The translations under genes were made by a program, and so were the position numbers. From positions 62,001 through 126,000 of the forward strand of contig NZ_JAIMJB010000005.1 of NCBI RefSeq assembly GCF_021295345.1: 64,000 nucleotides of DNA. Reading direction: 5' to 3'. The notes below the pieces were generated by a model. It saw nothing but the letters and a program-made list of their open reading frames with translations, made no database searches and was not told the origin of the DNA. Of this stretch, positions 11,264 to 21,236 are shown piece after piece. The stretch's first letter is position 1. The number at the start of each line of letters is the position of its first letter. Source of the stretch: Motilimonas eburnea (GTDB lineage: Bacteria; Pseudomonadota; Gammaproteobacteria; Enterobacterales; CBDFNC01).

Positions 11264-12262
11264 ATGCTAAATAAGATTGTCGTTGCGATGCTCGCGGCGG
11301 GCGCCATGGTTCAAGCCAACGCCAAAAACATGGATCAAGTTTCACTTGATTTAGAGCTCGGCCCATCGGTATTGAATACTGAATTGTCTTCCGCTTCTGG
11401 TTTGGTTGCTGATGGTAAGGCGTTATACGCCGTGGGTGATGATTCACCTTGGTTATTCAAGCTAAATAAAAAGTTTGATATCAAGAAAAAACACCTAATC
11501 AAAGACTACCCAATGACAGATGATGGCCGTATTGTAAAAGCGGTTAAACCCGATTACGAAGCCATGGCCATGGTTGAACACGATCTGAAAGATTGGTTCC
11601 TCGTATTAGGCTCGGGTAGTAAGGCCGAGGTACGCGAATGGGGTTATTTGATATCAAAGAATACCAAGCAACAAATCGAACGTTCATTGGCTCCGCTTTA
11701 TGCACAACTATACCAGGCAGGTGGCTTCACGGGCGATCAAGAGCTCAATATTGAAGGCCTAGCCATTGCCAAAGATAAAGCCTTTATCTTTAACCGCGGT
11801 AACTCGGGTGGAAACCTGATCTTTATGCTAGATAAAGCCGAGCTGGTTAACTACATGGTAGGCGAGATCAACCAAGTGACTGAACTAAAAACCTTCACCG
11901 TTACCCTACCAACAGTAGCAGGCTTCGAAGCTGGTTTATCAGGTGGTGAGTTTTGGGTAGAGGGCAAATCCTTGGTCTATACCGCCTCGGTCGAAGCCAC
12001 GGGTGACGCCTATAACGACGGTGAGATCTTAGGCAGCTTTATTGGTTTGATCCCACTCAAATCCTTTAAAGGCGCGAACCAACATATCGACCTGACCAGT
12101 GCAGCAGTGCCGCTGCTGGACAAACAAGGCCAGCCATTAATCACTAAGGTAGAGTCCATCGCTATCGTTGAAAGTGATAAGGAAGAAATCTCAGGCGCCT
12201 TAGTCAGTGACAACGATGACGGTACCAGTGAGTTCTTTTCTTTTGAATTAGAGCTCGACTAA
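11264..12262 (+). CDS. Secreted protein of unknown function, possibly beta-propeller or phytase-like
   Basis: A 332-residue protein with a Sec signal peptide (MLNKIVVAMLAAGAMVQANA, cleavage near residue 20), so periplasmic or secreted. AAGGAG precedes the ATG at good spacing. The mature part has repeated beta-rich blades of the kind SGLVADGKALYAVGDDSPWL, ELNIEGLAIAKDKAFIFNRG and VESIAIVESDKEE. That suggests a beta-propeller related to phytase-like or SdiA-regulated families. I am not certain of either. A candidate Pho box upstream (11199-11220) would fit a phosphate-scavenging role. No operon partner is obvious, since torD ends 222 bp upstream and ppiC has its own leader. Confidence 0.6.
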   Translation: MLNKIVVAMLAAGAMVQANAKNMDQVSLDLELGPSVLNTELSSASGLVADGKALYAVGDDSPWLFKLNKKFDIKKKHLIKDYPMTDDGRIVKAVKPDYEAMAMVEHDLKDWFLVLGSGSKAEVREWGYLISKNTKQQIERSLAPLYAQLYQAGGFTGDQELNIEGLAIAKDKAFIFNRGNSGGNLIFMLDKAELVNYMVGEINQVTELKTFTVTLPTVAGFEAGLSGGEFWVEGKSLVYTASVEATGDAYNDGEILGSFIGLIPLKSFKGANQHIDLTSAAVPLLDKQGQPLITKVESIAIVESDKEEISGALVSDNDDGTSEFFSFELELD

Positions 12263-12333
12263 CTCCTCCCTCTGAAGACTAGCGCAGTACCTACCCTTAT
12301 CCCAAGCTGTTCCTAGTCAACAGAGTAAGATAC

Positions 12334-12363
12334 CATAGCCCTTTATTTGCTTAAGGGGCTATG
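12334..12363 (+). promoter_or_regulatory. Leader hairpin burying the ribosome binding site of ppiC
   Basis: CATAGCCCTTT (12334-12344) pairs with AAGGGGCTATG (12353-12363). There are 11 pairs including one T.G, with an 8-nt loop. The 3' arm is the AAGGGG Shine-Dalgarno sequence of ppiC, whose ATG starts at 12365. It could be a translational switch such as a thermosensor, or a target for an RNA or protein. No T-run follows. Confidence 0.55.
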
Positions 12364-12364
12364 T

Positions 12365-12640
12365 ATGAAAGCCAGTGCCGTCCATATCCTGGTCAAACAA
12401 CGTGACAAGTGTGAACAAATTAAGAAACAACTCGAAAAAGGCGCTGATTTTGCCAAGCTCGCCAAACAGCACTCTATTTGCCCATCAGGCAAAAAAGGGG
12501 GCTATCTGGGTGAGTTTCGCAAAGGCAGCATGGTCAAACAATTTGACGATGTGGTGTTTAAAAAAGAGCTCTATACGGTACATGGCCCAGTCAAAACCAA
12601 ATTTGGTTTTCACCTTATAAAAATCTTATACCGTGGCTAA
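12365..12640 (+). CDS. ppiC: Parvulin-type peptidyl-prolyl cis-trans isomerase PpiC
   Basis: A 91-residue single-domain rotamase that speeds up proline isomerisation in the cytoplasm. Order and spacing match E. coli PpiC (93 residues): AVHILVK, GADFAKLAKQHSICPSGKKG, GGYLGEFRKGSMVKQFDDVV and FGFHLIKILYRG. The ATG at 12365 is preferred over the upstream in-frame TTG because AAGGGG lies six bases before it and the conserved domain starts right there. There is no signal peptide. A strong hairpin covers the ribosome binding site, suggesting translational control. Confidence 0.93.
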   Translation: MKASAVHILVKQRDKCEQIKKQLEKGADFAKLAKQHSICPSGKKGGYLGEFRKGSMVKQFDDVVFKKELYTVHGPVKTKFGFHLIKILYRG

Positions 12641-12750
12641 AACCACTTTAAAGATTAACTAGTTAAGTCAAAAAATCAGACTTTTAACGGTGACGTTGAT
12701 GGCGCAATTCTCTATGCTTAGATGAGGAATCTAATCAGAGCTAAGCATTG

Positions 12751-15700
12751 ATGCCAGACCAAGCCACTGCGAACCCACAGGCCAAGCGCCATCATAAAAT
12801 CTGGCGTTGGTTGGGGCTGATATTCGCTTCCTTGACCCTGCTGATCACCCTGTTAGGGGTCTTTCTCTGGTTGGTACAGCCAACCATCAACCTAACTCGA
12901 TATAATGCTGACTTTGCGGCATTGGCAAACCAGCAGCTTGAACATCCGATCAGCATCCAAGGCGATACCTTACTGCAACTTTCCCTCACACCGCATTTAA
13001 CCGTCAACCAAATCAGCATCGCCAATCCCGCTCCTTACCCTGACCAGCTTGCCAAACTTGAGCAAGCCGAAATCGCATTAGCCTTGATCCCTTTGCTTTC
13101 AAAGCAAATTCAATTCAACACCATTAAGGTCACAGGGTTAACCACCAACCTGTTTGGCGATCAGCAACAAAACAATTGGCAATGGTTGCTCGCTAGCCAA
13201 CAAACCAGTGATGCGCCAACCGCACCTTCTGATTGGCGCTTAACCCAGTTAGGACACATCGCCATTCACGATGTCACCATCAATCATCAACGAGACGCAG
13301 ATACCTTTATTGATTATCGCCTTGACCAACTCACCTTTGGTGGTGATCAACAGCAAGATATTCGCCTTGATGCCAAAGGCAGTTTTGCTGGTTTGCCTTA
13401 TCACGTTTCACTCTTGGCCAGTCCCCAAGCGCAACAAAGCCCCTACCAACTCAAGATTGACGTTGCCGGCATCAAGAGTGAATTTAACGGCACATTTGAT
13501 CGCCATACTCACCAGGGGCAGGGTCAATTCAGCCTCACCTTAAAAGATGATACTTATCTAGCACCTTTATTTGGCGCCAATATTAAACCCTTGCTACCAC
13601 TTAATTTTGCTGCCGAAATCAGTAACGCAAGCAAGCAGGTCGAAATGATGATCACCCAGATGCAGCTAGGCGGTACCCAATTGGATGGTCAAGCCAAAAT
13701 CAACTGGCAGCCACCTCTGCCTGTTATCACCGGCCAACTTCATGGCGACAGCATTAATTTAAATCACTGGCTTGAGCCCCCAACTGACACGTCACCCTCA
13801 GGTCCAGCAGCAGAGAGGCAAACCCAACCTACCCCGCAAAAAAGCAAGGTAGATAGACAGATTCAGCAGGAGCAACAAGCCTTACTCCAACGCTTACGTT
13901 ATTATTTTTCGTTACTGGAAGGAAACATCAGCTTTTCTCTGGACGAGCTAACCGGCCTTGGAACCAGCATAAAAGATGCTCGGCTCAAGGTTCGCTTAAA
14001 GCAAGGCAAGTTCACTGTCCCCGCTAAAGTCACCATCGCCAAGGTGCCTTTCAGTGGGCGCATTACCCTGCAGGCAACAGACACCATCAAGGCAAAGGTC
14101 AACCTTAAAGCCAAAAATGCAGAAATAGGCGATTTAGCCAAGCTGTTTCTAGGAGCATCTTCCGTCAAGGGTCAGGTCGAATCCTCGGTCTTAAAAATCA
14201 ACAGCAAGGGCCACAATCTGCTTGCTCTGGTGCAAAACGCCAAGCTTAACTACCAATTAAAACAGGCTCATTTGCAATATGGCACCCCCAACCCCGTTCA
14301 CTTTTCTGTGCACAATGCTGAATTTGTTTCGGGCAGCTTACTTACCTCAACCTTGAACGTCGATGGCCAATTATTAGGCGTCCCTGTGACCATCAAAGGT
14401 GAAGGAGAGCCAACCCAACAACTCGCCAAAGGAGAGCCTTGGCAAGTATCACTCAAGGTGAGCGCGCCACATAGCCATTTATCCCTTGCAGGTGGTATTC
14501 AACAACTCGGGCAACTTGATGGTAGCAAACTGACCCTAAACGCCGAGATCCAGCAACTCGGCGCACTCGCCAGCTGGTTTGCCATCGATCCAAGTAGCCG
14601 AGACAGCATTTCATTAGCAGGCCAACTCAAAGGCGTAGCCGATCACTTCGAGCTCGATTTAGACACCCTTAAGCTGGGTCAGACTCAAGGCCGGGCGCAC
14701 CTTTATTGGCAACCCGATCAAGATAACGCCTACGTTAAACTAAGCAGCCACTTTGCGCGGATCAACTTGGCACAAATGAGTCGCATGACTCACCAACCGA
14801 ACAAGCCCGTGACGCCGCAAACCGGGCTTACCCTGTCAGCGCCCATTCTGCCAAGTGAGATCAAGATCATGGATGCCGACTTGGAACTGAAAATAGATCG
14901 CCTTAACAGCCAAACCTTAAACTTTAACAACATCATACTTAACGGCAAGATTCGCGATGGCTGGCTTAAACAAGCTCCTTTTGGTGTTACCCTAGGCAGT
15001 AATCGTTTTAATGGCGATATCAGTGTCGACTTACGCCACTTCCCGCCCCAAGCGAGCTTTGCACTGACCAGCAAACAAACCGACATAGGTGAAATAGCAC
15101 GCTTACTCAAGCTCAGTGATGAGCTCGATCTTCACGCCGACCAACTCTCTTTACGCAGCCAGGTAAAGGGAGATAACATTCAAGCCATGTTATTGTCGGC
15201 CAAGCTGAACGCATCTGTTCAAGGTGGGCTCTGGCGACTGCCCAGTAAACGCCCAGGGCAAATCACAGAAATTGAGTTAAGCCAAGGCAGTCTTAGTATG
15301 GAGCGGGACAAAGATAGTCTGTTGACACTAGAAGGGAAGCTGCTTAAGCAACCGGTGCAGCTTTCGCTGCGTGCGCCTTCATTGAGGGCCAGCCATAACT
15401 CGAAGCAGCCCCTTCCCATTCAGTTAAATGCGCAGTTAAATCAGATAAAACTGGCCGCCAGTAGCCGGGTCTCTTTACCAATTTCAACCCATAATCTTCA
15501 ACTTGCATTGCAACTCGATAGCCCCACACTCGCTGAGATCCAACCGCTAATCCCCATTGACTTACCACACTTTGGCCCTGTCCACCTTCAGGCCAATTTG
15601 CATACCGATGCGGTCGGCTACTATCTCGACCAAGTGAGGTTACAACTTTCTAACAGCCATTTAGCAGGCAAGATGGCTCTGTTGGCTAACACCACCACGG

Positions 15701-16671
15701 GTAAGCCACAATTTGATTTGTCCCTTCACTCACCACAAATTCAACTTAATGATTTTCGCGACCAAAACTGGCGCCTATTTGCGGCGTCAAACCCGCCATC
15801 CAGCGACGCTAAAGTGGGCCAATCCGCCCCTATTTCACCAGCCACGTTTCAGCGTCTCGATGCCAACATCAAGTTAAAGGTAGACAAGGTAGTGTCTGGC
15901 CAAGACCATTTAGGCCAAGGCCAACTGGATTTCAACTTAACTGACGGTAACGCCGAGTTACAACGGTTACAACTGGAAATACCCGGTGGCAATGTCGTGA
16001 TAAAATCCGGCCTCAACTTCAACAATGGCTTATACAACAGTTGGGTAGATGCTCAAATTGATAAGTTAGATTACGGTGTGCTGGCCAATCGTATCGAGCC
16101 CAACAGCAAGATAAAGGGCGAACTCAGTTTGGATCTGGCGGTTAAGGGCTCAGCGCCTAAACTCACTAAACTGCTCAATCAAGCCGATGGCCATGTGCGT
16201 TTTGCCATTCACCCTCAGTCATTTAAGGCCGATATTTTTGATTTGTGGGCGGTAAGCCTAGTCAGCGCCTTGCTGCCCAAAGTCACCGACGAAGACCATG
16301 CCGAAGTGAATTGCTTAGTGGGTCGCTTTAATCTTAACCAAGGGGTACTGACACAAGAGCGGGTATTACTCGACAGCACCCGGATGCAAGCCTTTGGCGA
16401 AGTGCAAATCGATTTAAACCGCCGAGATGTTAACATCAAGCTCACACCAAGGGCTAAGCGTGCGCAAATTTTCGCCCTGCAAACTCCCATCCAAGTCAAG
16501 GGCAAGATAGAAGATTTCAAGGTGGGCATTGCGCCGGGCGGTCTAATAGGCACCACCCTTAGATTTATCACCAGCCCCGTCGTCGCGCCACTAAAATGGA
16601 TGCTTGAGACTCCCGTCAACAACAATGGTCAACCGCAATGCCAACAAGCTTGGCAGGGGGACGTCAACTAA
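12751..16671 (+). CDS. Very large AsmA-family envelope protein
   Basis: A 1306-residue protein with one N-terminal membrane helix (~20-43, WLGLIFASLTLLITLLGVFLW). Behind it lies a long periplasmic beta-rich body. The first ~150 residues match the AsmA N-terminus (QLEHPISIQGDTLLQLSLTP style blades), and residues ~1150-1290 match the AsmA-like C-terminal domain (AEVNCLVGRFNLNQGVL...). AsmA proteins are thought to bridge the periplasm and move lipids or help outer-membrane assembly. E. coli AsmA has ~617 residues; this one is twice that and near TamB/YhdP in size. The ATG at 12751 is chosen over a TTG one codon upstream. It ends 3 bp before the convergent tatD. Confidence 0.85.
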   Translation: MPDQATANPQAKRHHKIWRWLGLIFASLTLLITLLGVFLWLVQPTINLTRYNADFAALANQQLEHPISIQGDTLLQLSLTPHLTVNQISIANPAPYPDQLAKLEQAEIALALIPLLSKQIQFNTIKVTGLTTNLFGDQQQNNWQWLLASQQTSDAPTAPSDWRLTQLGHIAIHDVTINHQRDADTFIDYRLDQLTFGGDQQQDIRLDAKGSFAGLPYHVSLLASPQAQQSPYQLKIDVAGIKSEFNGTFDRHTHQGQGQFSLTLKDDTYLAPLFGANIKPLLPLNFAAEISNASKQVEMMITQMQLGGTQLDGQAKINWQPPLPVITGQLHGDSINLNHWLEPPTDTSPSGPAAERQTQPTPQKSKVDRQIQQEQQALLQRLRYYFSLLEGNISFSLDELTGLGTSIKDARLKVRLKQGKFTVPAKVTIAKVPFSGRITLQATDTIKAKVNLKAKNAEIGDLAKLFLGASSVKGQVESSVLKINSKGHNLLALVQNAKLNYQLKQAHLQYGTPNPVHFSVHNAEFVSGSLLTSTLNVDGQLLGVPVTIKGEGEPTQQLAKGEPWQVSLKVSAPHSHLSLAGGIQQLGQLDGSKLTLNAEIQQLGALASWFAIDPSSRDSISLAGQLKGVADHFELDLDTLKLGQTQGRAHLYWQPDQDNAYVKLSSHFARINLAQMSRMTHQPNKPVTPQTGLTLSAPILPSEIKIMDADLELKIDRLNSQTLNFNNIILNGKIRDGWLKQAPFGVTLGSNRFNGDISVDLRHFPPQASFALTSKQTDIGEIARLLKLSDELDLHADQLSLRSQVKGDNIQAMLLSAKLNASVQGGLWRLPSKRPGQITEIELSQGSLSMERDKDSLLTLEGKLLKQPVQLSLRAPSLRASHNSKQPLPIQLNAQLNQIKLAASSRVSLPISTHNLQLALQLDSPTLAEIQPLIPIDLPHFGPVHLQANLHTDAVGYYLDQVRLQLSNSHLAGKMALLANTTTGKPQFDLSLHSPQIQLNDFRDQNWRLFAASNPPSSDAKVGQSAPISPATFQRLDANIKLKVDKVVSGQDHLGQGQLDFNLTDGNAELQRLQLEIPGGNVVIKSGLNFNNGLYNSWVDAQIDKLDYGVLANRIEPNSKIKGELSLDLAVKGSAPKLTKLLNQADGHVRFAIHPQSFKADIFDLWAVSLVSALLPKVTDEDHAEVNCLVGRFNLNQGVLTQERVLLDSTRMQAFGEVQIDLNRRDVNIKLTPRAKRAQIFALQTPIQVKGKIEDFKVGIAPGGLIGTTLRFITSPVVAPLKWMLETPVNNNGQPQCQQAWQGDVN

Positions 16672-16674
16672 ACC

Positions 16675-17454
16675 TTAAAACGCAAAAAACTCACGGCTGG
16701 TGCGAGTGGTATTGGCAATCAAATCCGCTAAGGGTTGGCCTTTAATGTCGGCGATGGTTTGGGCGATATGGGGTAAATATTGCGGTAGGTTACGACTGGA
16801 TTTGGGTTTTGGTCGCAAGGTGCGAGGCACCAGATAAGGGCTATCGGTTTCTATCATTAAGCGATTATCGGGGATCACTTTGACCGCCTCATGCAAATGC
16901 AGGCCACGGCGCTCATCGCAGATCCAACCTGTAATCCCTATGTGCAAGTCTAAATCTAAATAGGCGTGAAGCTCTGCCTGTGTGCCGGTAAAGCAATGCA
17001 AGACGGCCGCGGGCAAATCATCACGATAGGGCTTTAGGATGTCAATAAAGCGCGCGCTGGCGTCACGCTCGTGTAAAAAAACCGGTAATTGTAATTCCAC
17101 CGCCAACTCGAGTTGCTCGGCAAAGACCTTATCTTGAATTGGGCGCGGTGAAAAATCACGGTTGTAGTCCAGGCCACATTCACCCACGGCTTTCACCTGA
17201 GGCAAGGCCCAAAGCTCACGCAGCGCCTGCCAAGTCGTTTGATCCACGGTTTTAGCATCGTGAGGATGCACCCCTGCGGTCGCGTATAAATAATCGGGAT
17301 AAAGCGCGGCCAATTGCGCCGCCTGCTGGCTTTCGACTAAGCAAGTACCGGTGACCACCATGGCACTCACGCCCGCTTGTTGCGCAGCGGCTATCACCTC
17401 GGCGCGATCTTTATCAAAGCGCGCGTTGGTTAAGTTAATGCCAATATCGATCAT
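16675..17454 (-). CDS. tatD: TatD-family metal-dependent DNase
   Basis: A 259-residue TIM-barrel amidohydrolase-type nuclease. Metal-binding features are visible: the GVHPHDAK loop, GECGLDYNRDFSPRP, FLHERDA, LHCFTG and ETDSPYLVPR, in family order. TatD has 3'-5' exonuclease activity on single-stranded DNA and RNA and a role in DNA repair. Despite the name it is not needed for Tat export. Its ATG directly follows the tatC stop codon, so it is the last gene of the ubi-tat transcription unit. It converges with the AsmA gene with 3 bp between them, leaving no room for a separate terminator. Confidence 0.93.
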   Translation of the reverse strand: MIDIGINLTNARFDKDRAEVIAAAQQAGVSAMVVTGTCLVESQQAAQLAALYPDYLYATAGVHPHDAKTVDQTTWQALRELWALPQVKAVGECGLDYNRDFSPRPIQDKVFAEQLELAVELQLPVFLHERDASARFIDILKPYRDDLPAAVLHCFTGTQAELHAYLDLDLHIGITGWICDERRGLHLHEAVKVIPDNRLMIETDSPYLVPRTLRPKPKSSRNLPQYLPHIAQTIADIKGQPLADLIANTTRTSREFFAF

Positions 17455-18213
17455 CTAGTCTGTCGCCTCTTGCTCGTCTTCGTTCTTTTTGACATAAAAA
17501 CGCGAGAACAATAAACCTAACTCAAACAGCAGCAACATGGGAATCGCCAGCATGGTTTGGGAGATAATATCGGGCGGTGTGAGTAACATGCCAATGACAA
17601 ATGCAGCGACCACAATATAAGGGCGCTTGGCCTTTAACTGTGCAGGCGTGGTGGCCCCCGTCCAACAGAGTAATAAGGTGGCAATGGGAATTTCAAAGGC
17701 TAAACCAAAGGCGAAAAACAGCTTTAACACAAAGTCTAAATAACTGCTGATGTCCGTGGCGATGGTCACGCCCTCGGGCGCCACCGAAGTGAAAAATTGA
17801 AACACCAAAGGAAACACCACGTAATAAGCAAACGCAATGCCGCCATAAAACAGCAGAGCACTAAAGAACACCAAAGGAGCAATGAGTCTTTTCTCGTGTT
17901 GGTACAAACCCGGTGCGATAAAGCCCCAAGCTTGATACAACAAATAAGGCATGGCCAAAAATACGCTTAATACTATGGTTAGCTTAATCGGCGTAAAAAA
18001 TGGTGTTGCCACATCGGTCGCTATCATGCTTGCCCCTTCAGGCAAATGGCTGGTGAGAGGCTCTGCCACAAAATAATAAATCTCATTGGCAAAATAGACT
18101 AAGCCCGCAAAAATCAGGGCAACCGCGATCACCGCGCGCAGCAAACGATTTCTTAGCTCCATTAAATGGCTGATAAGGGGGGCAGCAGAGTGCTCAGGTA
18201 ACGGCTCTGACAT
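17455..18213 (-). CDS. tatC: TatC, Sec-independent protein translocase core subunit
   Basis: A 252-residue six-helix membrane protein that binds twin-arginine signal peptides and, with TatB, forms the receptor of the Tat pathway. Family landmarks include [13 protein letters not shown] at the N-terminus, FFTPIKLT, and PGLYQHEKR in the first cytoplasmic loop. TorA in this window is a clear client. It is placed directly between tatB (stop and start adjoin) and tatD. Confidence 0.97.
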   Translation of the reverse strand: MSEPLPEHSAAPLISHLMELRNRLLRAVIAVALIFAGLVYFANEIYYFVAEPLTSHLPEGASMIATDVATPFFTPIKLTIVLSVFLAMPYLLYQAWGFIAPGLYQHEKRLIAPLVFFSALLFYGGIAFAYYVVFPLVFQFFTSVAPEGVTIATDISSYLDFVLKLFFAFGLAFEIPIATLLLCWTGATTPAQLKAKRPYIVVAAFVIGMLLTPPDIISQTMLAIPMLLLFELGLLFSRFYVKKNEDEQEATD

Positions 18214-18618
18214 TTATTTTTTTTCCTGACTCGCAACTGAAGCAGTCGGCGCTTTTGGTGAAGGTGATGGCACAGAATCGGTTGATGCCGAGGGCGACGG
18301 AGACTCAGTGGTCGGCTTAGATTCATCGCTGTAAGGACGCGTCACCGCTTGTGCGGCTTGTTTCAAGCTCTCCACCGATTCATTCAGTTCGGGTGATAAA
18401 CCTTCCAACCCTTGCTGCTCAGCTTTGCGTAAGTTTTCGTGCATCTCGTGGATCTTAAGCTCTTGCGATAGTTCATTTTTCATTGAGTTCGCCGTGCCTT
18501 TAATGGCCCGCACCCAACTCATGACGGTGCGAATGGCCACGGGCAAGCGCTCAGGCCCTAATACAATTAGGCCGATCACCGAGATAAGCACGATCTCCCA
18601 AAAACCGATATCGAACAT
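18214..18618 (-). CDS. tatB: TatB, Tat translocase receptor subunit
   Basis: A 134-residue protein with one N-terminal helix ([20 protein letters not shown]), the conserved GPERLP hinge, an amphipathic helix, and a charged C-terminal tail. The tail ends in a Pro/Ser/Thr-rich segment with no predicted fold. TatB pairs with TatC to receive folded substrates such as TorA. It lies six bases downstream of tatA and is contiguous with tatC. Confidence 0.96.
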   Translation of the reverse strand: MFDIGFWEIVLISVIGLIVLGPERLPVAIRTVMSWVRAIKGTANSMKNELSQELKIHEMHENLRKAEQQGLEGLSPELNESVESLKQAAQAVTRPYSDESKPTTESPSPSASTDSVPSPSPKAPTASVASQEKK

Positions 18619-18624
18619 GGCGGT

Positions 18625-18870
18625 TTAACCCTGCTCTTTTTGCTTGTTCTTCTCGTCGTCAGCAGCCAGATCCGCTTGTTTTTTTTGCGCCGGATCGGCC
18701 AAGTTTTTGGTCTCTGTCGTGCTGGCATCGTCATTATCGTTCATGGCTTTTTTAAAGCCCTTGATGGCGTCGCCTAAGTCACCGCCCATGCCGCGTAATT
18801 TTTTCGTACCAAAAAGTAAAATCACAATGGCTGCAATAATCAGTAATTGCCAAATGCTAATACCACCCAT
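18625..18870 (-). CDS. tatA: TatA, Tat translocase pore-forming subunit
   Basis: An 81-residue protein with an N-terminal helix ([17 protein letters not shown]), the TatA hinge [14 protein letters not shown] and an amphipathic helix ending near KKAM. The charged tail is Asp/Lys-rich. TatA oligomers form the transient passage for folded Tat clients. A Shine-Dalgarno sequence AGGATGAC precedes the ATG. The 108 bp between it and ubiB (18871-18978) may hold a separate tat promoter, so tat genes might be read from there as well as from ubiE. Confidence 0.96.
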   Translation of the reverse strand: MGGISIWQLLIIAAIVILLFGTKKLRGMGGDLGDAIKGFKKAMNDNDDASTTETKNLADPAQKKQADLAADDEKNKQKEQG

Positions 18871-18978
18871 AATGTCATCCTGTATTTATTAAATGTTAAG
18901 TTATTTTGTCACTTTATTGTTTCAAGTATAAGGTCATTGTTCACTAAAAGCTTATTACGGCGCAACGATTTACCGACT

Positions 18979-20616
18979 CTACCCTTTAGCGGTATGCCAA
19001 TAGGCCTTAACACAGGCAAGCACACCCAGCACTGCCGCCACTTTGGCTGCTCCTTCTTGCTCACCATATAGCACCGCGCCCCCCACCAGCATGGCCCCGC
19101 CGACGATGACCCAAAAGCGGCTCTTGGCCATATTGCGACTGTGTTGCTGAAAGGCTTGCTGCATTTGGTTAAGCTGTTGTTGCTGGGTTCTAAATTGCTT
19201 CAAACCATCATAAATCAACTCGGGAAACTCGGGTAATTTTTCTGCCCAAAACGGCGCTTTATCCTTCACCGCATTGACCACGGCTTTTGGCCCGACTTGC
19301 TGCATCATCCAGTTTTCGAGAAACGGCTTAGCGGTCTTCCATAAATCTAACTCTGGATAAAGCTGGCGACCTAAGCCTTCAATATATAACAAAGTTTTTT
19401 GCAGTAATACCAGTTGAGGCTGCACCTTCATATTAAAACGGCGGGCGGTGTTAAACAGGTTGAGTAGTACATGGCCAAAAGAGATTTGCGCCAGTGGTTT
19501 TTCAAAGATCGGCTCGCAGACCGCGCGAATGGCAAACTCAAACTCTTCCACCTTGGTATCCATAGGTACCCAGCCAGAATCCAGATGCAGTTGCGCCACC
19601 TTGCGATAATCTCGGTTAAAAAAGGCGAGGAAGTTTTCCGCTAGGTAACGCTGATCTTCTTTATTTAAGGTACCCACTATGCCGCAGTCGATGCCGATCC
19701 ACATCGGGTCTTCGGGGTGTTCACGCGACACAAAGACATTGCCGGGATGCATATCGGCATGGAAGAAACTATCGCGAAATACTTGCGCAAAAAAGGTTTC
19801 AACACCGCGCTCTGCCAGTAACTTCATATTGGTGCCTTGGGCTTCAAGGGCCGCAATATCCGATACGGGAATGCCGTAAATACGCTCCATCACCAACACC
19901 TTGTGGGTGCAGTAATCACTGTAGATTTCTGGCACATAAAGCTCTTTAGAGCCTTCAAAATTACGCCTTAGTTGGATCGCATTAGCGCCTTCACGCATCA
20001 AGTCCAGCTCATCGATGATGGTTTTTTCGTATTCTTCCACCACCTCAACAGGACGCAGACGGTCAGCTTCTGGGGCGTATTTTGCCAGCACTTGCGCCAA
20101 TAGCTTCATCAGTTGAATATCGGCCTTTATCACCTTATCGATGCCCGGGCGGATCACCTTGATCACCACCTCGCGGCCATCTTGCTTTAAGGTAGCAGTA
20201 TGAACTTGGGCTATGGAGGCCGACGCCAAGGGCTTAGCATCAAAGTTATCAAACAGTTGGCCAACCTTGGCGCCCAGATGGCGTTCAATCTCGGCAACAG
20301 CGATATCACCACAGAAGGGCTCAACCTGGTCTTGCAGCAAGGCTAATTGTTCGGCATATTCGGGCGGCAATAAATCACGGCGTGTTGACAGCATTTGGCC
20401 TAGCTTAATATAAACCGGCCCTAGGGCTTGCAGCGCTAACCGACAGCGCTCGGGTAAGGATTTGTCTTTGTGCTCATTACCCAACCAAAACAGCGCCTTA
20501 CGCGCCAGGCGGCTGCCCATGGGCAAATGCTCGTAGGGGACGAGCTCATCTAAGCCATAGTTTAAAAAGGTTTTACTAATCGCATATAGCCGGCCTAACT
20601 CGGCAAATTTCATCAT
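18979..20616 (-). CDS. ubiB: UbiB, ubiquinone biosynthesis atypical kinase/ATPase
   Basis: A 545-residue ADCK/ABC1-family protein required for coenzyme Q synthesis. It has the family's KxGQ motif ([11 protein letters not shown]), alanine-rich loop ([11 protein letters not shown]) and kinase-like segment [11 protein letters not shown]. Two C-terminal membrane helices anchor it ([18 protein letters not shown] and the following segment). Its ATG overlaps the end of ubiJ by 4 bp, showing translational coupling. The product feeds the quinone pool used in respiration. Confidence 0.96.
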   Translation of the reverse strand: MMKFAELGRLYAISKTFLNYGLDELVPYEHLPMGSRLARKALFWLGNEHKDKSLPERCRLALQALGPVYIKLGQMLSTRRDLLPPEYAEQLALLQDQVEPFCGDIAVAEIERHLGAKVGQLFDNFDAKPLASASIAQVHTATLKQDGREVVIKVIRPGIDKVIKADIQLMKLLAQVLAKYAPEADRLRPVEVVEEYEKTIIDELDLMREGANAIQLRRNFEGSKELYVPEIYSDYCTHKVLVMERIYGIPVSDIAALEAQGTNMKLLAERGVETFFAQVFRDSFFHADMHPGNVFVSREHPEDPMWIGIDCGIVGTLNKEDQRYLAENFLAFFNRDYRKVAQLHLDSGWVPMDTKVEEFEFAIRAVCEPIFEKPLAQISFGHVLLNLFNTARRFNMKVQPQLVLLQKTLLYIEGLGRQLYPELDLWKTAKPFLENWMMQQVGPKAVVNAVKDKAPFWAEKLPEFPELIYDGLKQFRTQQQQLNQMQQAFQQHSRNMAKSRFWVIVGGAMLVGGAVLYGEQEGAAKVAAVLGVLACVKAYWHTAKG

Positions 20617-21227
20617 TTCACCACTCGCCCTAGTAGCTTATCCAACCGAGCGAACACTTGTTCACTGTGCTGTTCTAATTGAGTCACTTGATCGCAAAAA
20701 AATGCCACTTCTAATGGGCTCGGTGCTAAACGGTATTCTTCGGTGATCACCTCGGCCACATTGCGCTGAATACGGCACAGTTGCCGACCGGCCACGCGCC
20801 TCGCTTGGCCAAGGCCGTAACATAGCTTATGGGCCAGCACATCACCTAGATAGCGGGATAATTCATCTTCCCAATCAATGTCCATTTCGGTGAGCAGCTG
20901 GGCAAACTGTTGTAACAGCTGAATATCCCCTTCCACCTCTAGTTTATCTTGCTTGATCAAACTGGTCGTTTTAGCGCTATCTTTTAGTTCATCTAGAGCG
21001 GTTACCGACAGCTTGACCCGCACATCCGGCGTGCCTTCATATTCCCCCAGTACATCCACCTGCTGGGTACTGATCACAAAATAAAACGGCTTTGGCAGCT
21101 CTTTTAACTCGATGGAAAATACCTTACCGGCTAATTTCTTGCGTCGTGCTTGCCCTTGTCGATCCCATTGTTGCAGCGAATTGATGCCAGTTTCTACACC
21201 AGCGCTAATCAGATTCAATAAAGGCAT
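20613..21227 (-). CDS. ubiJ: UbiJ, SCP2-domain ubiquinone biosynthesis accessory factor
   Basis: A 204-residue protein with a sterol-carrier-type (SCP2) lipid-binding domain in the first ~110 residues and helical C-terminal half. In the known Ubi complex, UbiJ with UbiK gathers the hydrophobic quinone intermediates for the cytosolic enzymes. Position between ubiE and ubiB is the family's diagnostic context. A good Shine-Dalgarno sequence (TAGGAG) precedes the ATG. It overlaps ubiB by 4 bp. Confidence 0.92.
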   Translation of the reverse strand: MPLLNLISAGVETGINSLQQWDRQGQARRKKLAGKVFSIELKELPKPFYFVISTQQVDVLGEYEGTPDVRVKLSVTALDELKDSAKTTSLIKQDKLEVEGDIQLLQQFAQLLTEMDIDWEDELSRYLGDVLAHKLCYGLGQARRVAGRQLCRIQRNVAEVITEEYRLAPSPLEVAFFCDQVTQLEQHSEQVFARLDKLLGRVVK

Positions 21228-21236
21228 AGCTGACTC

